The position numbers and the translations under genes were made by a program. Shown piece after piece: positions 10,701 to 21,770 of a stretch of 64,000 nt of DNA. The notes beneath the pieces are model-generated. The model was given only the letters and a program-made list of their open reading frames with translations. It searched no databases and was not told where the DNA came from. The DNA is taken from the NCBI GenBank assembly GCA_004794655.1, contig SMMW01000585.1, forward strand, positions 1,196,001-1,260,000. The letters run 5' to 3'. Numbering within the stretch: the stretch's first letter is position 1; each line of letters starts with the position of its first letter. The stretch comes from Marisa cornuarietis (Eukaryota > Mollusca > Gastropoda > Architaenioglossa > Ampullariidae).

Positions 10701-11528
10701 GATAGAAGGCGAGGGCAAGACCTGAATAGCTAAAGTAACTATTCTTAAAATCCATTTACCTCTTTACACACATCCAAGGGAAGTCTTTATTGTTTTGAAC
10801 ACAGAAGGATGATAAACATACAAAATTCTGGGAGAAGAATGTCTATAGTAAAGAATATAAATTCTTTCATCTCTTTTATCATAAGTGGTAATATTTAGCA
10901 ACCGCACGGATGTGCCAGAGTGTGTATATGTATTAGCACTGAGAGGTTCTGTCAAAATGTTGCAGGTCCAAATCTCTTAGCATGTCTCAGTCACCTCCTC
11001 CAACTCGAAGCCGCAATCGTAGCCGAAGCAGGAGCAGGTAATGTGAAACTGCATGTATCATCCTTTTGCAAGGATGACTGTGTATGGGGTTGGGTTGGTG
11101 GTAGCCTTATGGCATGGGGTGTAACTTCAAGGAAAAATATCTTAAGACACTTGCACTTTTCTTTACCCTTAAGAACAGTTTTGTTTTAAGAAGAAAATTA
11201 TTTAAATTTTCAAAAAGTTTTAAATTTTCTTTCATTAATGCTGTTTTTTTTATATTATAAATTTCTTGTAATAGAATCAAAACTGCATAAATCTGTGATA
11301 TTTTGATTTTATAGCATGCATAGTTTCAAGTGATTAGAATTTTCTTATGAGTGTACAGCTGGAGTAGGTATTAGGATTCTGACTAGAAAGCTTGGAGATG
11401 CATTGTTATCAAAGAAAATTTTGAATATCTTGATCCATTAAAGATGTCAAAACCTCTGCCTTAAGCTGCTTCTAAGACATTAAGGGCTGAAGAATTAATG
11501 TTTAATGTCTGTCACTTTTAGGAGTTAA
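7719..11528 (+). CDS. SRSF3: small SR-family splicing factor (SRSF3/SRSF7/Rbp1 type), complete
   Basis: Four coding exons: 7719-7915, 8331-8453, 10966-11037 and 11522-11528 (197+123+72+7 = 399 nt, 132 aa plus TAA). All introns are GT-AG and phase 2. Residues about 8-80 form an RRM: RNP2 is VYVGDL (9-14) and RNP1 is PGFAFVEF (43-50). It also contains the [18 protein letters not shown] core typical of SRSF3/7 and fly Rbp1, and it ends with [12 protein letters not shown]. An RG/RP-rich linker ([19 protein letters not shown]) follows, then a short RS tail ending [12 protein letters not shown]. There is no CCHC zinc knuckle, which argues against SRSF7. At 132 aa it is shorter than the 164-aa human SRSF3 and close to the shorter insect Rbp1 forms. 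Such proteins act in the nucleus, binding pre-mRNA exons through the RRM and recruiting spliceosomal components through the phosphorylated RS tail. The ATG was chosen because it begins the RRM-proximal leader and follows a noncoding 20-nt exon start. The gene symbol reflects family membership; strict orthology was not tested. Confidence 0.93.
8001..8083 (+). repeat. SINE-like repeat, copy 3, in SR-gene intron 1
   Basis: GTTCTCTGCATATGGCACCT, CTGTTTACATCGCAG and GGCTTGATGTAAAACATCAA follow the order of the SINE-like family found at 3327 and 5533. It lies within the 415-bp intron between the first two coding exons of the SR gene, in the same orientation as copy 1. The left part of the family is missing. 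Confidence 0.55.
8454..10965 (+). other. intron 2 of the SR-protein gene
   Basis: This 2.5-kb intron separates the RRM exons from the RS exon and is by far the longest in the gene's coding part. No second RRM or RS coding segment is visible. In vertebrate SRSF3 an autoregulatory poison exon lies in the corresponding part of the gene; I could not identify one here by eye. The interval 9660-10310 is markedly richer in GC than its surroundings and is listed separately. Confidence 0.6.
9660..10310. repeat. GC-rich block in intron 2, probable decayed mobile element
   Basis: About 650 bp with clearly higher GC and CpG content than the flanking AT-rich intron and no splice-site-bounded open frame. 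Reverse-strand reading gives short open pieces broken by stops (for example [17 protein letters not shown]). The edges are fairly sharp, which suggests insertion of a foreign segment, but I do not recognise a family. Confidence 0.3.
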
Positions 11529-12213
11529 AACAATATGCTGGTTCTGCAAGACAATGCCCAGCATCAGTCCAGAAGTCCTGGCAGACTAGGTCATCAGAAG
11601 ACCACCCCTAAAGGATTGCTGTACCTATGTTGCCTGTCATCGCCACTTAACGGCAATTTTCATTTATTTAGGTTGGATTACCAATAGTCTACACTTTTTA
11701 TGTCCACATGCTTTTTTGAATGTATGCATCACTCGGACATGTGAAATGAGAACAGTTTTAGAAAGTAATTGATGGCAACATTTTGCATTGCATAAAACAG
11801 GAAGAACTGTCATTAACAGCCTAGTATTTAGAGGGCATAATGAGTGCGTGGTCTAGGTGAACTGGAAAGAATGTCACAGCATGGGAAATACATCCACCAG
11901 TTTATGTTCGTTGTTGACATTCTTTTGAGCCCAGACTTGCTAGCAGCATGCATTACAGCGGTCTGGGACTTCTTTGGTTTTGTGGATATGGAACAGTATA
12001 GTGCTACTTTAGTTCAATTTTTAATAACATTTTAGGAACAAATTTGGTTTTGTTTTCTTTCTTTGGGTGGGAGGGATTTTTGTTTGCTTCAGTGTTTGTG
12101 GAATGTGAGGGTGATGTGAAAGAGGTACTGTTTTTGCGTGGATACTTGTTTTAGCAGTCGCAACAGTAATTTGTTTATTTTTGTGTTGCACATTAAAAGC
12201 ACATTCTTGATAA
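11529..12213 (+). other. 3' UTR and poly(A) signal of the SR-protein gene
   Basis: The stop codon lies seven bases into the last exon, so that exon is essentially all 3' UTR. ATTAAA at 12192-12197 is followed 14 nt later by GATAAAAAAAAAAA, giving a likely cleavage site near 12212 and a 3' UTR of about 685 nt. Longer 3' ends cannot be excluded because the downstream 2 kb has similar composition. Confidence 0.5.
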
Positions 12214-15200
12214 AAAAAAAAATTCTTTTGACCGTTTGAAATAACTGTTCTTTGATGTAGCCTTTATATCAAACAAGTAATAGTTGACAGACAAACCATT
12301 TTTAAAATGATCATGCTGAAGAATATCGAGGAAAACAAAACACCAGATAAAAAGAACACTTGTTGCGAACAAAAGATCTGTTAAGTTGTAGTATTATTTC
12401 TTAGGATCTGGGAAATCATTTTAGTCTTAATTTTGGCTGGACTTGTGATATAACTTCATTTCGTGATTATATCAGCAACCATCAGAATTTACTTTATTGC
12501 TTTCATAAGTTAAAGACTGCTGCAGAAAATTACTTGACAAGTACATTCAGCACTAGGATTTCTCCAGCTTATGTTCAAAGACACTTTGAGGCATAGTGCA
12601 TTGTAACGTGTAAAAATGTTATCTGCCTTTAAGTGCTTTGCACAGTGGTGGATGATGCTGTCACTTCAATGTAAACAATTTTTTTTTGTGGGTGTGGTAA
12701 ATGGTCAAGACAATGCCACCAAGATAGCTTAAAAGGGGTGTGGTGTATCTGTGGTTTATCGCCCCCACCATGACACTCCTTGCAGTCTGGAGCACATTTT
12801 TCTGTTGCAACCAAAAATGTATAGAGAGCAACAAATGTTGCCAAACTTGGAAGTTCCTAAACTTTGTAGGGAACAAAGATTGCTTGCTGATAATATGAAT
12901 CCTACACTGTAATAGGCACTGTATGTGCACTATTGCGGTTTACCCTACATTGTTTTCAAAACGATAGAAATCTAACTGCGCCATTTGATTTCAAGATGGC
13001 CAACATTTATCTGTGACATCAGCAGCACCATCTTTCCTGTATCCACACTACTGGCCCCTCTTGGTACATATGCTGTGGGCGAGGAACAAATGTATCCACA
13101 GCCTGATGGAAAAAAAACAACTGATTAAGTTCTCTTCCCCCACCCCCACTTCCACCCCCCAAAAAAAATCAGTAAATCCTTTGCAATTTTTCTATTTGGC
13201 CCCAACTTTGTTTTTATCATGAACATTGTTTTGAAACAGATGAATAGTTTAAATGGTGCAAAATTTGTACTCAACTGGAATGCCCATAGTTAAAGAAAAG
13301 TAGTTTCTGTGAGGTGAATGCCATGATGCTTTTGTAACTTGGAGCACTTGTCAAACATCTTGATTTTGTAATGATACAGGTCTTGTGATTAGTGTTCTGC
13401 TGTAATTTGATTATCACCTGCTCCAACATTTGTCACTTTATCTGTCAGCAGCAGTATTGGTTTTACACAGTAGTCCAGGCACACTTTTTAACATAAAGTG
13501 TTTAAAAAGTCACTTGTGTTGGTAATTCATCTTCTGTCAACAAATTACTCTAATTAATACAGTCTTTTAGAGTGAATTGCCTCTAATTGGAAATTAAGAA
13601 CTTCCGTCTAACAGATTTTCTTCCCCCTACATTTGAAAATTAGCCTGCCGGCAGTACACATTTTGGTGCATGACAGCGAGTTGGCGAAGTCAACTATTTT
13701 GGTGCTCAACAGTACTGTCCTCACATTCCCAGTTCAATTTAAAATAGAACTCGGCTAATGTACTCTAAGAAATTTAACACCTTCATCTTGTTGACTGATG
13801 TAAAGGCTAGACTTTTTGGCTGTTTCAAGAAGAGCTTAAAGCTGGAAATTGTTACAATTTATGACAGGTTATGTACACATTTTGCTGGATTATGTGGGTG
13901 GGGGGAGGCAAGGGTTGGCACGGCTGATGTCATGATAGCAGAGTGTAGTGTAAGGGCTATCTGGAGAACTCGAGCACAACAGGCTGAGATGCTGTGACCA
14001 AGTGCTTGGAATATGAAAAATGCTTTGTGCTTTCTGGTTGATGTTTTTATCTCATGGTCATCGTTTTGCAGTTTTGTTTGTTTTGTTTTTTTATTTTTTC
14101 ACATTACTTTTGTTGATTGTCAGCATTAATGAGAAATGCCTGATGCTGATTAACATCTGGAACTTTGTGGCATCCTTGGATTAGATGTATTAAATGTATA
14201 TCTCAATAAGGATCATATTGTTGCCATGTTTTGGGGTGATGTTGACTGTGAATGTGTGCTTTATTAACTAGAATTCTAGTCACTTGATCGCCACTGGTCA
14301 CCGAGGCCTTGGATGAAGCAGATGCCAAGGTTTATCTTAAGTGGAAGATCATCCTTGCAAAGCCAAAATTAAAACCAGTCATGGTCTCTGCATGTATGTG
14401 TGATGATTAAATTGCTGAACAGTAAGTGTAAAACAGGATTATAATTTATTGTGAGTGATGATAACGTGGGCTGGCGTGACAAAAACCTGCAGACCTCGAC
14501 ACCAAGTGGCTTAGAGGCAAGATTTACTTGCCAGTTCAGCCCACTAAGGGTAAGGTGTTTGTACTAAGCGCTCGAGTGCACTCCAAATGTTACTACTAGA
14601 GCGTACAGAGGGTTGGTCATGTGACCATAGCTCACGTGCCATCTCGTGGATGTTACCCATGCCATGTGGATACGTAACGGAATGTCCTTGAACCCACAGA
14701 CCCGTCCCCGGCACCCATTGTGAACATGCAGTGTGTATAACTGCTCCATATCTTGGGAGCAAGTCATCGTTACTTACTGGCTATTGAAATAGCAGAAGTT
14801 GCTTATCACTGAAACCGCTGAGAGGTGATGCTATCGCACCTCACGGTGATAACACTTGTAAGAGCAGTACCTGAACAGAAAGTTTGTTAGGTGGAAATCT
14901 TGGCAGCTATTGCGATAGGCATGTAGAGAGGAGACATCGCCGTCATAACCTCGGCTGCCGTGTACAAGACTTAATGGCGGCTGCTTCTGAAGCCTGCACG
15001 CGCACACACGGATGCCACGCTTTTATACCCAAACGTGCACGTGTGGACTTCTAAACACAAAAACATAATAGTACACTGACACTGAAAATGCGGGAGGCAC
15101 TTGCGGTCTAGGACAACGTAGCTAAAAGTAAACACAAGCAGACATGAGGCAAATGTAAGCCACACAACACATGAGCGGGGCTCAGCATACTTTAGTACAA

Positions 15201-16284
15201 CGCAGTGCAAAAACTATGCTAACGAATAAGACAGCCAGAAGAAGAAATTATACGCATAGTTGTGTCAGTGTGTTTCACTATTTCAATTATTAAAGCACAG
15301 TTTTCCCCCTCGTCAAACGCAGAACACGCATGTATGTCGCCCCCTCCCCCCGTCCCCACCCCCTTCCCAACAATTTAAATTAAAAATTATTAAACGCGCT
15401 CACTGATAAATGAAAAAGACACCGAATGTCGGTAAACCGTTTTCAAAAGAAAGATCAGTCATCCTAGAAAGTAATCCCTTTTCCCCGCTAAATAGTCAAA
15501 CGATTTTTTTTTATTTATGTCAGCAGACAACGCTGTCCTGACGAGGGGCCTGTTTTTGTTTTTATTTTTATTATTATTATTATTATTTTTTGAAGCATTT
15601 CTCTCCGTATCCCAGTGCAACATAGAAGCCCTGGCAAGCCAGAGAAACTGAGGAAGTACAGGAGCAGTACAAACGAGATTCTCCCAAAACAGCACTGGCA
15701 GGTTGCTCTGGCTATGTACGACTCCAACCGAAGAATTAGTCTTATCTTGAAGTGGACCACTACTACGCCGACAGGCAGCCCAGGACTTCGGCGATGAAGT
15801 AAACAAACCTTCGATTTAACAGCTTTGCTGTTGATACCGTTCTTGATAACGCTCCTTGGCTACCCGCATCATCTCCCACCATTTCATATCTCCAGCGAAG
15901 AGCCTCCCACCTCAGGGAACGTTGCGGACACATTCAGCTTGAGACGAGGTCTGTACACTCGGGGTAGGGTTTTATCGCACATGTCCACGTCACGACAGAA
16001 TGGACACGTCTTATCTACAGGCTATAAGTCAGTACAGAGTGCGAAAAGTCAAACGGCCACCAGCTTCTCTTATCTCGATAAGGGGAATGACAACCATGTT
16101 CATAAACCTCTCTGTTCGGACTTCACTATCACACTTCAGGGTGGACAGCTTCCGCAGGAACACGCTGGACACAAGCTGGTTGGATCGGGTAGTTCTCGCC
16201 TGTCGAGTCCCTTGAGGAACCACTAGTTTACAACCCCTCGATTTGCCTCAAGACAGCGCTAGTCCTCGCACAGACTGCAGCAAA
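12214..16284. other. gene-free stretch downstream of the SR-protein gene
   Basis: No coding region is supportable on either strand; the longest open frames overlap one another and have no domain or splice support. 14544-14762 contains a palindromic GGTCATGTGACC at 14614-14625. 15560-15590 is a T/A-rich (TTA)n patch. 15600-16284 is richer in GC and leads into the start-like segment at 16285. Confidence 0.5.
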
Positions 16285-16292
16285 ATGGCAAG
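16285..16292 (+). other. candidate start codon directly followed by a splice donor
   Basis: AAAATGGCAAG|GTAAGTG places an ATG in good context only eight coding bases before a consensus donor. This fits a first exon that ends just after the initiator codon. The upstream 250 bp is relatively GC-rich and could be 5' UTR. No downstream partner exon was identified, so this remains a candidate. Confidence 0.2.
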
Positions 16293-16663
16293 GTAAGTGA
16301 ATCTTACAAGCAGAGGCTGTACATTTACGAGTGAAGCACATGAAAGGGAGATGCACAGTCGCTAGTGTCTGCGGTTTCCCATTAAAATCGTAAGTTGTAA
16401 GTTAGTTTAGAAGAAAAAAAGAATGACCCGGAAACAGATTCATTTAGCTTCTGTACCTCCTCCAAGAGTATCTCATGTTAACATTAACATCAACCACTGC
16501 TGGATGATAGTTTGTGAGGGGCATCGCTTCATTCTGCTATGGTTAAGGTGCTGTGCGAATTATTCATAAAACACAGGAGAATGGGCAATAGCCTAATAGC
16601 AATGTTAGGGTTAACTTGCAATATGCTAACATGTATTTCCCACACAGCTGTGATACAGATACA

Positions 16664-17067
16664 CACCGTACATTGCGGACTATAAGCCGCGACTTGTTCC
16701 CCCCCCCCCTAATTTTAAACCCTGCGGCTTAAACATCGATGCGGCTTGTTTGCGGATTTTTTTTTCGGATTTTTTCGATTCCGATTAATTTTTCGATGAG
16801 CTTCATCCTAAAGTTTAACTGTTAACGTTGTGACAGTGTTAACTGATCACATTTGTAAATCAAAGTCGCATACAATTGAAGTTTCAGATCAGTTACTGAT
16901 CAGTTACACACACCCTCATGGTTCCGAAAACGAGACGAAATGCCTACGATGCAGCTTTCCAGTTGTAGATATTTGCGACTTATTTGTGAAATAAATGTCA
17001 GATTTGTTTAAACTTTAGTGGGTGGGGCTTATAAAAAGGTGCGCTCAGTAGACCGAAATTTACAGTA
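16664..17067. mobile_element. MITE-like DNA transposon with Tc1/mariner/pogo-type ends
   Basis: The left end CACCGTACATTGCGGACTA and the reverse complement of the right end, TACTGTAAATTTCGGTCTA, are imperfect terminal inverted repeats about 400 bp apart. The interior has no open frame. Segments such as ATAAGCCGC and GCGGCTTAAACATCGATGCG resemble short non-autonomous elements seen in many animal genomes. A TA target duplication would be expected but is not clean here. The family call is inference. Confidence 0.5.
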
Positions 17068-18875
17068 AACAAATCTCCCTCCCCCGTGAATGGATACAAC
17101 TTAGTGCTTGTGCGTCTCATGTTAAATGGTGTGAGCTTTTTATATTATGTTATATATATATTATGTTATATGTTTGATGCTAAGGTCGCGTTACAAAGAA
17201 ATGTAAGTAAATCATAATGAAAATGTAACTGCACTGTTCACAATATGGATAATAATAGTAAACATGTTGGAAGGTATTTATTTTTCTTTTCTCCTTCATC
17301 AATGCTATACTCAGGCAAATACAAAGCAGTGTATCATATGCTTAACACGAATAGCAATTATGCTGAGACTACAGCTGTCAAAGATGAATTTTAAAGACAC
17401 AAACAGACAAGTGGTAAAATCTTGACAGGCAGTCGAAAGGTACTCTCGGCAGACACTTGATAAAACTCTCGGCAGACACTTAAGTGGGTTACTAAACTTT
17501 TCTTTCTATACTCGAAGATAAATATCGATTTTAATAATTGAAACTTAAATCTAGGTATAAAGCAAACGGGCTTTTATTACCATATTTAGCTACAGAACAT
17601 CAGCACATAAAGGAGCACAGATGAAGCTGATTGAGTTTTTATTTAATGCTTAGCACTTGATCTGTATTCGATTGCTGTTTCAGTTTATGCTCTTCAAAAG
17701 AATGGATTATGTGGTTAATAAAAATTGCAGCGATAGAAAATAAAGTAAAAAGGACAGGTGACATAAATTAAAAAGGATTGATAGTTGTAGGAAAGATTGT
17801 TGAGTGTGTTTGCAGGAGCATTTAGGAATATAAATAAATAAATCGTAGTTTTAAAATAATAGGAAACTTTGGTTGGGTGTTTGATAAAGTATCTGATAGG
17901 AGGAATATTCTGAATAATTTTTAACTTGCAATCCTTTCCGTGATGTGTACCTTCTGGTTCAAGAAGATGGAAGAGGACATTACAAGACTGGAATGACACA
18001 GGATGGGAATCACAGCTGTTTCGATGCCTTCTTGGACATTTGAAGAGAAGGCATTGTAACCGCTGACACTCCTTATCCGTTCATACCGACCAGATCACCG
18101 CTACTCAGATGACCACCTGATGACTACGGTGTCTTTTCTAACACGTATAACCAGAAAATTCTTTAACAAGTAAGACCAACAATCAGTTTGTACGTAGTTT
18201 TGTGGTAAGATTTCAACCTACCACAATCCAGTTTTGCTGTCGCATGATTTTGTTAAGAATTTTTTTTGTGCGTTCCGACTCAATTGTTCAAAAATTTCCC
18301 AGCACAGACTTGTTGTGATGAAGCCTGTTGGGAGCAGTAGGCGTATGTAGCGTTTGTCGGGATAAAACACTGATCGCTGTTCCAAGCATTATACATTTTA
18401 AGAAATTTGACAGGCACAGAAATAATACTTCTGTGAGTTTAAAACAATTAGACCAAGAAATAATGAATAAAATAATGGATCCAGTTTTACTGCTGCGCAA
18501 CTTTGAATCTGATTGGCTTATTTCACTCAACCATATTATTTCTCTGTATCTCGCACGTAAAAAAATATGTATTTTGTAACAAAATATTTACCTTTCAATT
18601 ACTTTTCCACTTTCTTTTTCCTCACAAGAAGGTACACTTGTGATTACTTTGCTTTATCTCTTCTTTCAGATAATTAGATCAACAGTAGTGTCATCTGTTA
18701 CTTTTAATAATTAAAAGAATGTTTAAGGAAAAGTGCTCATGCAAAGTACAACCAGTCTGGTGAGAATACAAGCTGAGACTGAATATTCGTGCATTTGAGT
18801 TACGGCTACCGTGTTCCCACCTTGTGGTGATTTTGCACTATTGTATTGAATGGGCTAATGCATGGCTAGTTGGGA
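17068..18875. other. gene-free stretch
   Basis: AT-rich and without supportable genes. A 17-bp direct repeat, ACTCTCGGCAGACACTT, occurs twice at about 17442 and 17464. Nothing else stands out. Confidence 0.5.
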
Positions 18876-19030
18876 TAATGATACTGACAATGACAATGTC
18901 TTTATTTTGGTAGGCTCATGCCCATAACCGATGTTGAGGAAGTGGGTGTAGGGGGAATCAAATACAAATAAAATTACAAAAAATATAAATACAGTGCCTT
19001 TACTTCATTGAAATGACAACATACATTAAC
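18876..19030 (-). repeat. LINE-type 3' tail (minus orientation), second family
   Basis: On the minus strand the segment reads CCAAAATAAAGACATTGTCA and ends in a TCATTGTCAG tail, the AATAAAG-plus-microsatellite ending typical of L2/CR1-like elements. The sequence upstream of the tail differs from the 27954/48686 family, so this is a separate family or subfamily. Confidence 0.45.
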
Positions 19031-19608
19031 GTGTTATTTAACAATATCAGTAATTTGCAAATTATTTGTTCTCCCTAATCTGTAGTGCTTTAGTTGTGAT
19101 AAGATTGTATGTGACCTGGCTGTTTGTCCGCTCGATGTCAGAAATTTATTGGCAGTTTATTGTAGACGTTTTCACATGTTGTCGGTAGCGCCTACACGGC
19201 GTCGAAAATTGATGAACGATTTTACTTATTATTTAATGTGTTAGCGTCGATATGGTGGAGGTGTTCATCGTAGAAACGTTGATAAAAGGAAGCAGTTATC
19301 GTCCTCACATGATTGTGATGGAAGAGCTCAGAAATAGCGAGAGAGGTAAAAATAGACTGACCTTATCTGGTACCTGATTGACTACTTAGGCAGCGCTTCC
19401 AACGGGAGCCTACACTGTGACGTCATGTCAGAGATCACCGATGATTTGTATCTTCATGTTTGTTCCCCTCTACTTCCTGTTTGTATGTGTGCATTTCACC
19501 TTTAGCCACCTACCCATGCATCTGTTAGAAGCAATTGATGTGTTCGTGCAATCTTTTTATGACGGTCGAGTTCAAAAGTTTTCGCTTTGTCTTGGTCTAC
19601 AATCTACC

Positions 19609-19652
19609 ACAAACAAACAAACAAACAAACAAACAAACAAACAAACAAACAA
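19609..19652 (+). repeat. (AAAC)n microsatellite
   Basis: About ten to eleven AAAC units in a row. Confidence 0.95.
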
Positions 19653-20731
19653 AATTCATATCACGTGCCATGCCGAAAACAGGGCCTCATGTCTAATAAC
19701 TCTTTTCCACCACCCCAACCTCCACCTCCTCCAACCGAACTGTCTCGCAAGCTCTGAAAGTTTGGTTCTATTTTTAAGCCTGTCAAAAGAGTAGACAGAC
19801 AATCCACCCGTCCCCTTCCTCCACGCTTCGTCACTGTCGTGCTGCCCGTCCCTCACCTCATGAAAATAATATTGCCAAGCAATCAGACATCATTACAGGG
19901 TCTCAGACATGTTAGAGTCTGCTTCTATTTTTGTCCTTCTGCCGAGGACTGTAAATTTACTTCCCAAGTGTATAGTTACCGGGACTTTAGACCATAATAG
20001 ATTCTAAAATTATTAGTCAGCAGCGAAGTGAAGGACCTTAACTCACTACATGCTCGACTGCGTTTGAAGTGTTTGCCATCGAATTTTCTCACCTGACCAC
20101 CTCACCTGACAGTCGGTAAGCAGCCAAAACTCACGCTACGTCAGGAAATATCAGCAACCCCACCTAACCACCCCACCTGGCCACCGGAAAGGAATAAAAT
20201 GTCCCGTTACATCAGGATAATCACCCTTAAGTGATTCTGTAACCAAAGAAGATGTATGATTATAATTTTATGAGGATAACCTATACGCAAGAAACCGATT
20301 TTACTCCCAAACGAATTGTAGAATACGTTTTTTATGGCTTAAAACATTAATACATTTTTTATTGTTGTTGTTTTATGATAAACTGTGTATAATTCTTAGT
20401 CTATTTGTTGAAATATACTGAAAGTAAAAGTGAAGCCTACAGTCACCTTTTAAAGCAGTTTAAAACTATTCTTAAAATGATTCGGTAAATACTCAGCTAC
20501 ACTAGCAAACCAGACAACAGTACAGCTAGTCTCGACTACAACTTTAGGTAAAGCAAGAAGAACGTCTCGTTATTAGCTCTCACCTTGCTGGAATGCTAGC
20601 TTGGGGTTTGTATTGAAATCTTTTGAAAGCAAGTATTTAGTGCCCGGATATTCCGTCCAAAATCACACACGACTGTCGTCATGGGCTCATCAACTCCGAG
20701 CAACATTGGTGCTTTGCTACTGGTGCATGTC

Positions 20732-20734
<3 letters not shown>

Positions 20735-20795
<61 letters not shown>
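20735..20795 (+). repeat. (CA)n microsatellite
   Basis: Uninterrupted CA run, about 30 units. An imperfect CA/CT-rich stretch continues at 20930-21010. Confidence 0.95.
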
Positions 20796-20797
<2 letters not shown>

Positions 20798-21133
20798 GGA
20801 TCAAACATACCATACACGTACAGATGCTTCATTCAGAACATAAACACAGCACATGTACAGAAGCATACATAAGGTATTACATGCGTACACGTGCGCAAGC
20901 ACATCTCCAGTTTGTATTATTCACTCTCTCGTTATCTCTCTCTCACTTTCACACCCACCCACACATATACACACACCCACACCTACCCACCCAGACACAC
21001 ACACCCTCACAACCTCCCCCCCCAACAACATGTCTGTGCGCCTGTGTATGCCTATATGAATGTACTGAAATGGTTATGTATGTAGAAATGATATGCGCAG
21101 TATTACAAGCCTGCTTGGCGTGGTTTACTTAAA

Positions 21134-21549
21134 GACCAACCTGAATGGTTTGCGTTTTTTGCAGATATCGGTAGATATAGGCGATATAAACCTAACCTGT
21201 AAATTTCAGCCTCCAAAACCCATCCATTAATTAATTATCCGCTAGCAAAGTACGCGATTCGCACCTGAGATCAAGGAGCGCCGTTAACAGTGTACTACGT
21301 CACAGAAGTGCACCATTCACAACATTGACAGCCGTCAACACCAAACAGAGAGAGAGAGAGAGAGCGCGACAGTTGGGATTATTCGGACGTTAAAGTCTGC
21401 ATTTCTGGTGCTAAAGTAACAGTTTTTCAGAACCACGAGAAATACAGACTTTCAGCGTCCGAATAACCCGAGCTGTCGCTCATTCTCTCTCTCTCTGTTT
21501 GGTGTTGACTACCGATATATGCAAACATCGCAAACCATTCAGGTTGGTC
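21134..21549. mobile_element. foldback/MITE-like inverted-repeat element with an interrupted left arm
   Basis: The outer 40 bp (21134-21173, beginning GACCAACCTGAATGGTTTGC) matches the reverse complement of 21510-21549 at about 37 of 40 positions. The inner arm 21334-21420 (GTCAACACCAAACAGAGAGA onwards) pairs with the reverse complement of 21423-21509. In the right arm the two parts are continuous; in the left arm they are separated by about 160 bp (21174-21333). The element is therefore a long hairpin of about 126-bp arms whose left arm carries an insertion. No open frame is present. Target-site duplication was not resolved. Confidence 0.7.
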
Positions 21550-21682
21550 CCTTTATTAAAAGAGTAAATGTTCCTCCCTTCGCTTCTTGTATGTCAATTT
21601 CTATTTTCTTTACAAATCGAATTATATTTTATTGCAACAATTGAAATTGTAATTGCTATTGACACACAATACAAGAAGTCAG

Positions 21683-21770
21683 TTGAGCTCTCGCTCGCTC
21701 TCTCTCTCGCACGCGCGCACACACAGAGAGAGACACACACAAAGACACAGAGGGAGTGAGAAGAATCAGC
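21683..21770 (+). repeat. CT/CA/GA-rich simple-sequence tract
   Basis: Mixed CTCG, CA and GA dinucleotide tracts. The reading frames here are low-complexity artefacts. Confidence 0.8.

Noticed and set aside
14614..14625. GGTCATGTGACC palindrome as a nuclear-receptor element
   Set aside because: The spacer is two bases rather than three, and the motif is isolated; a chance palindrome is likely.
15459..16226. Overlapping 115- and 133-codon frames on opposite strands
   Set aside because: Neither has a domain, splice context or codon bias, and they overlap one another.
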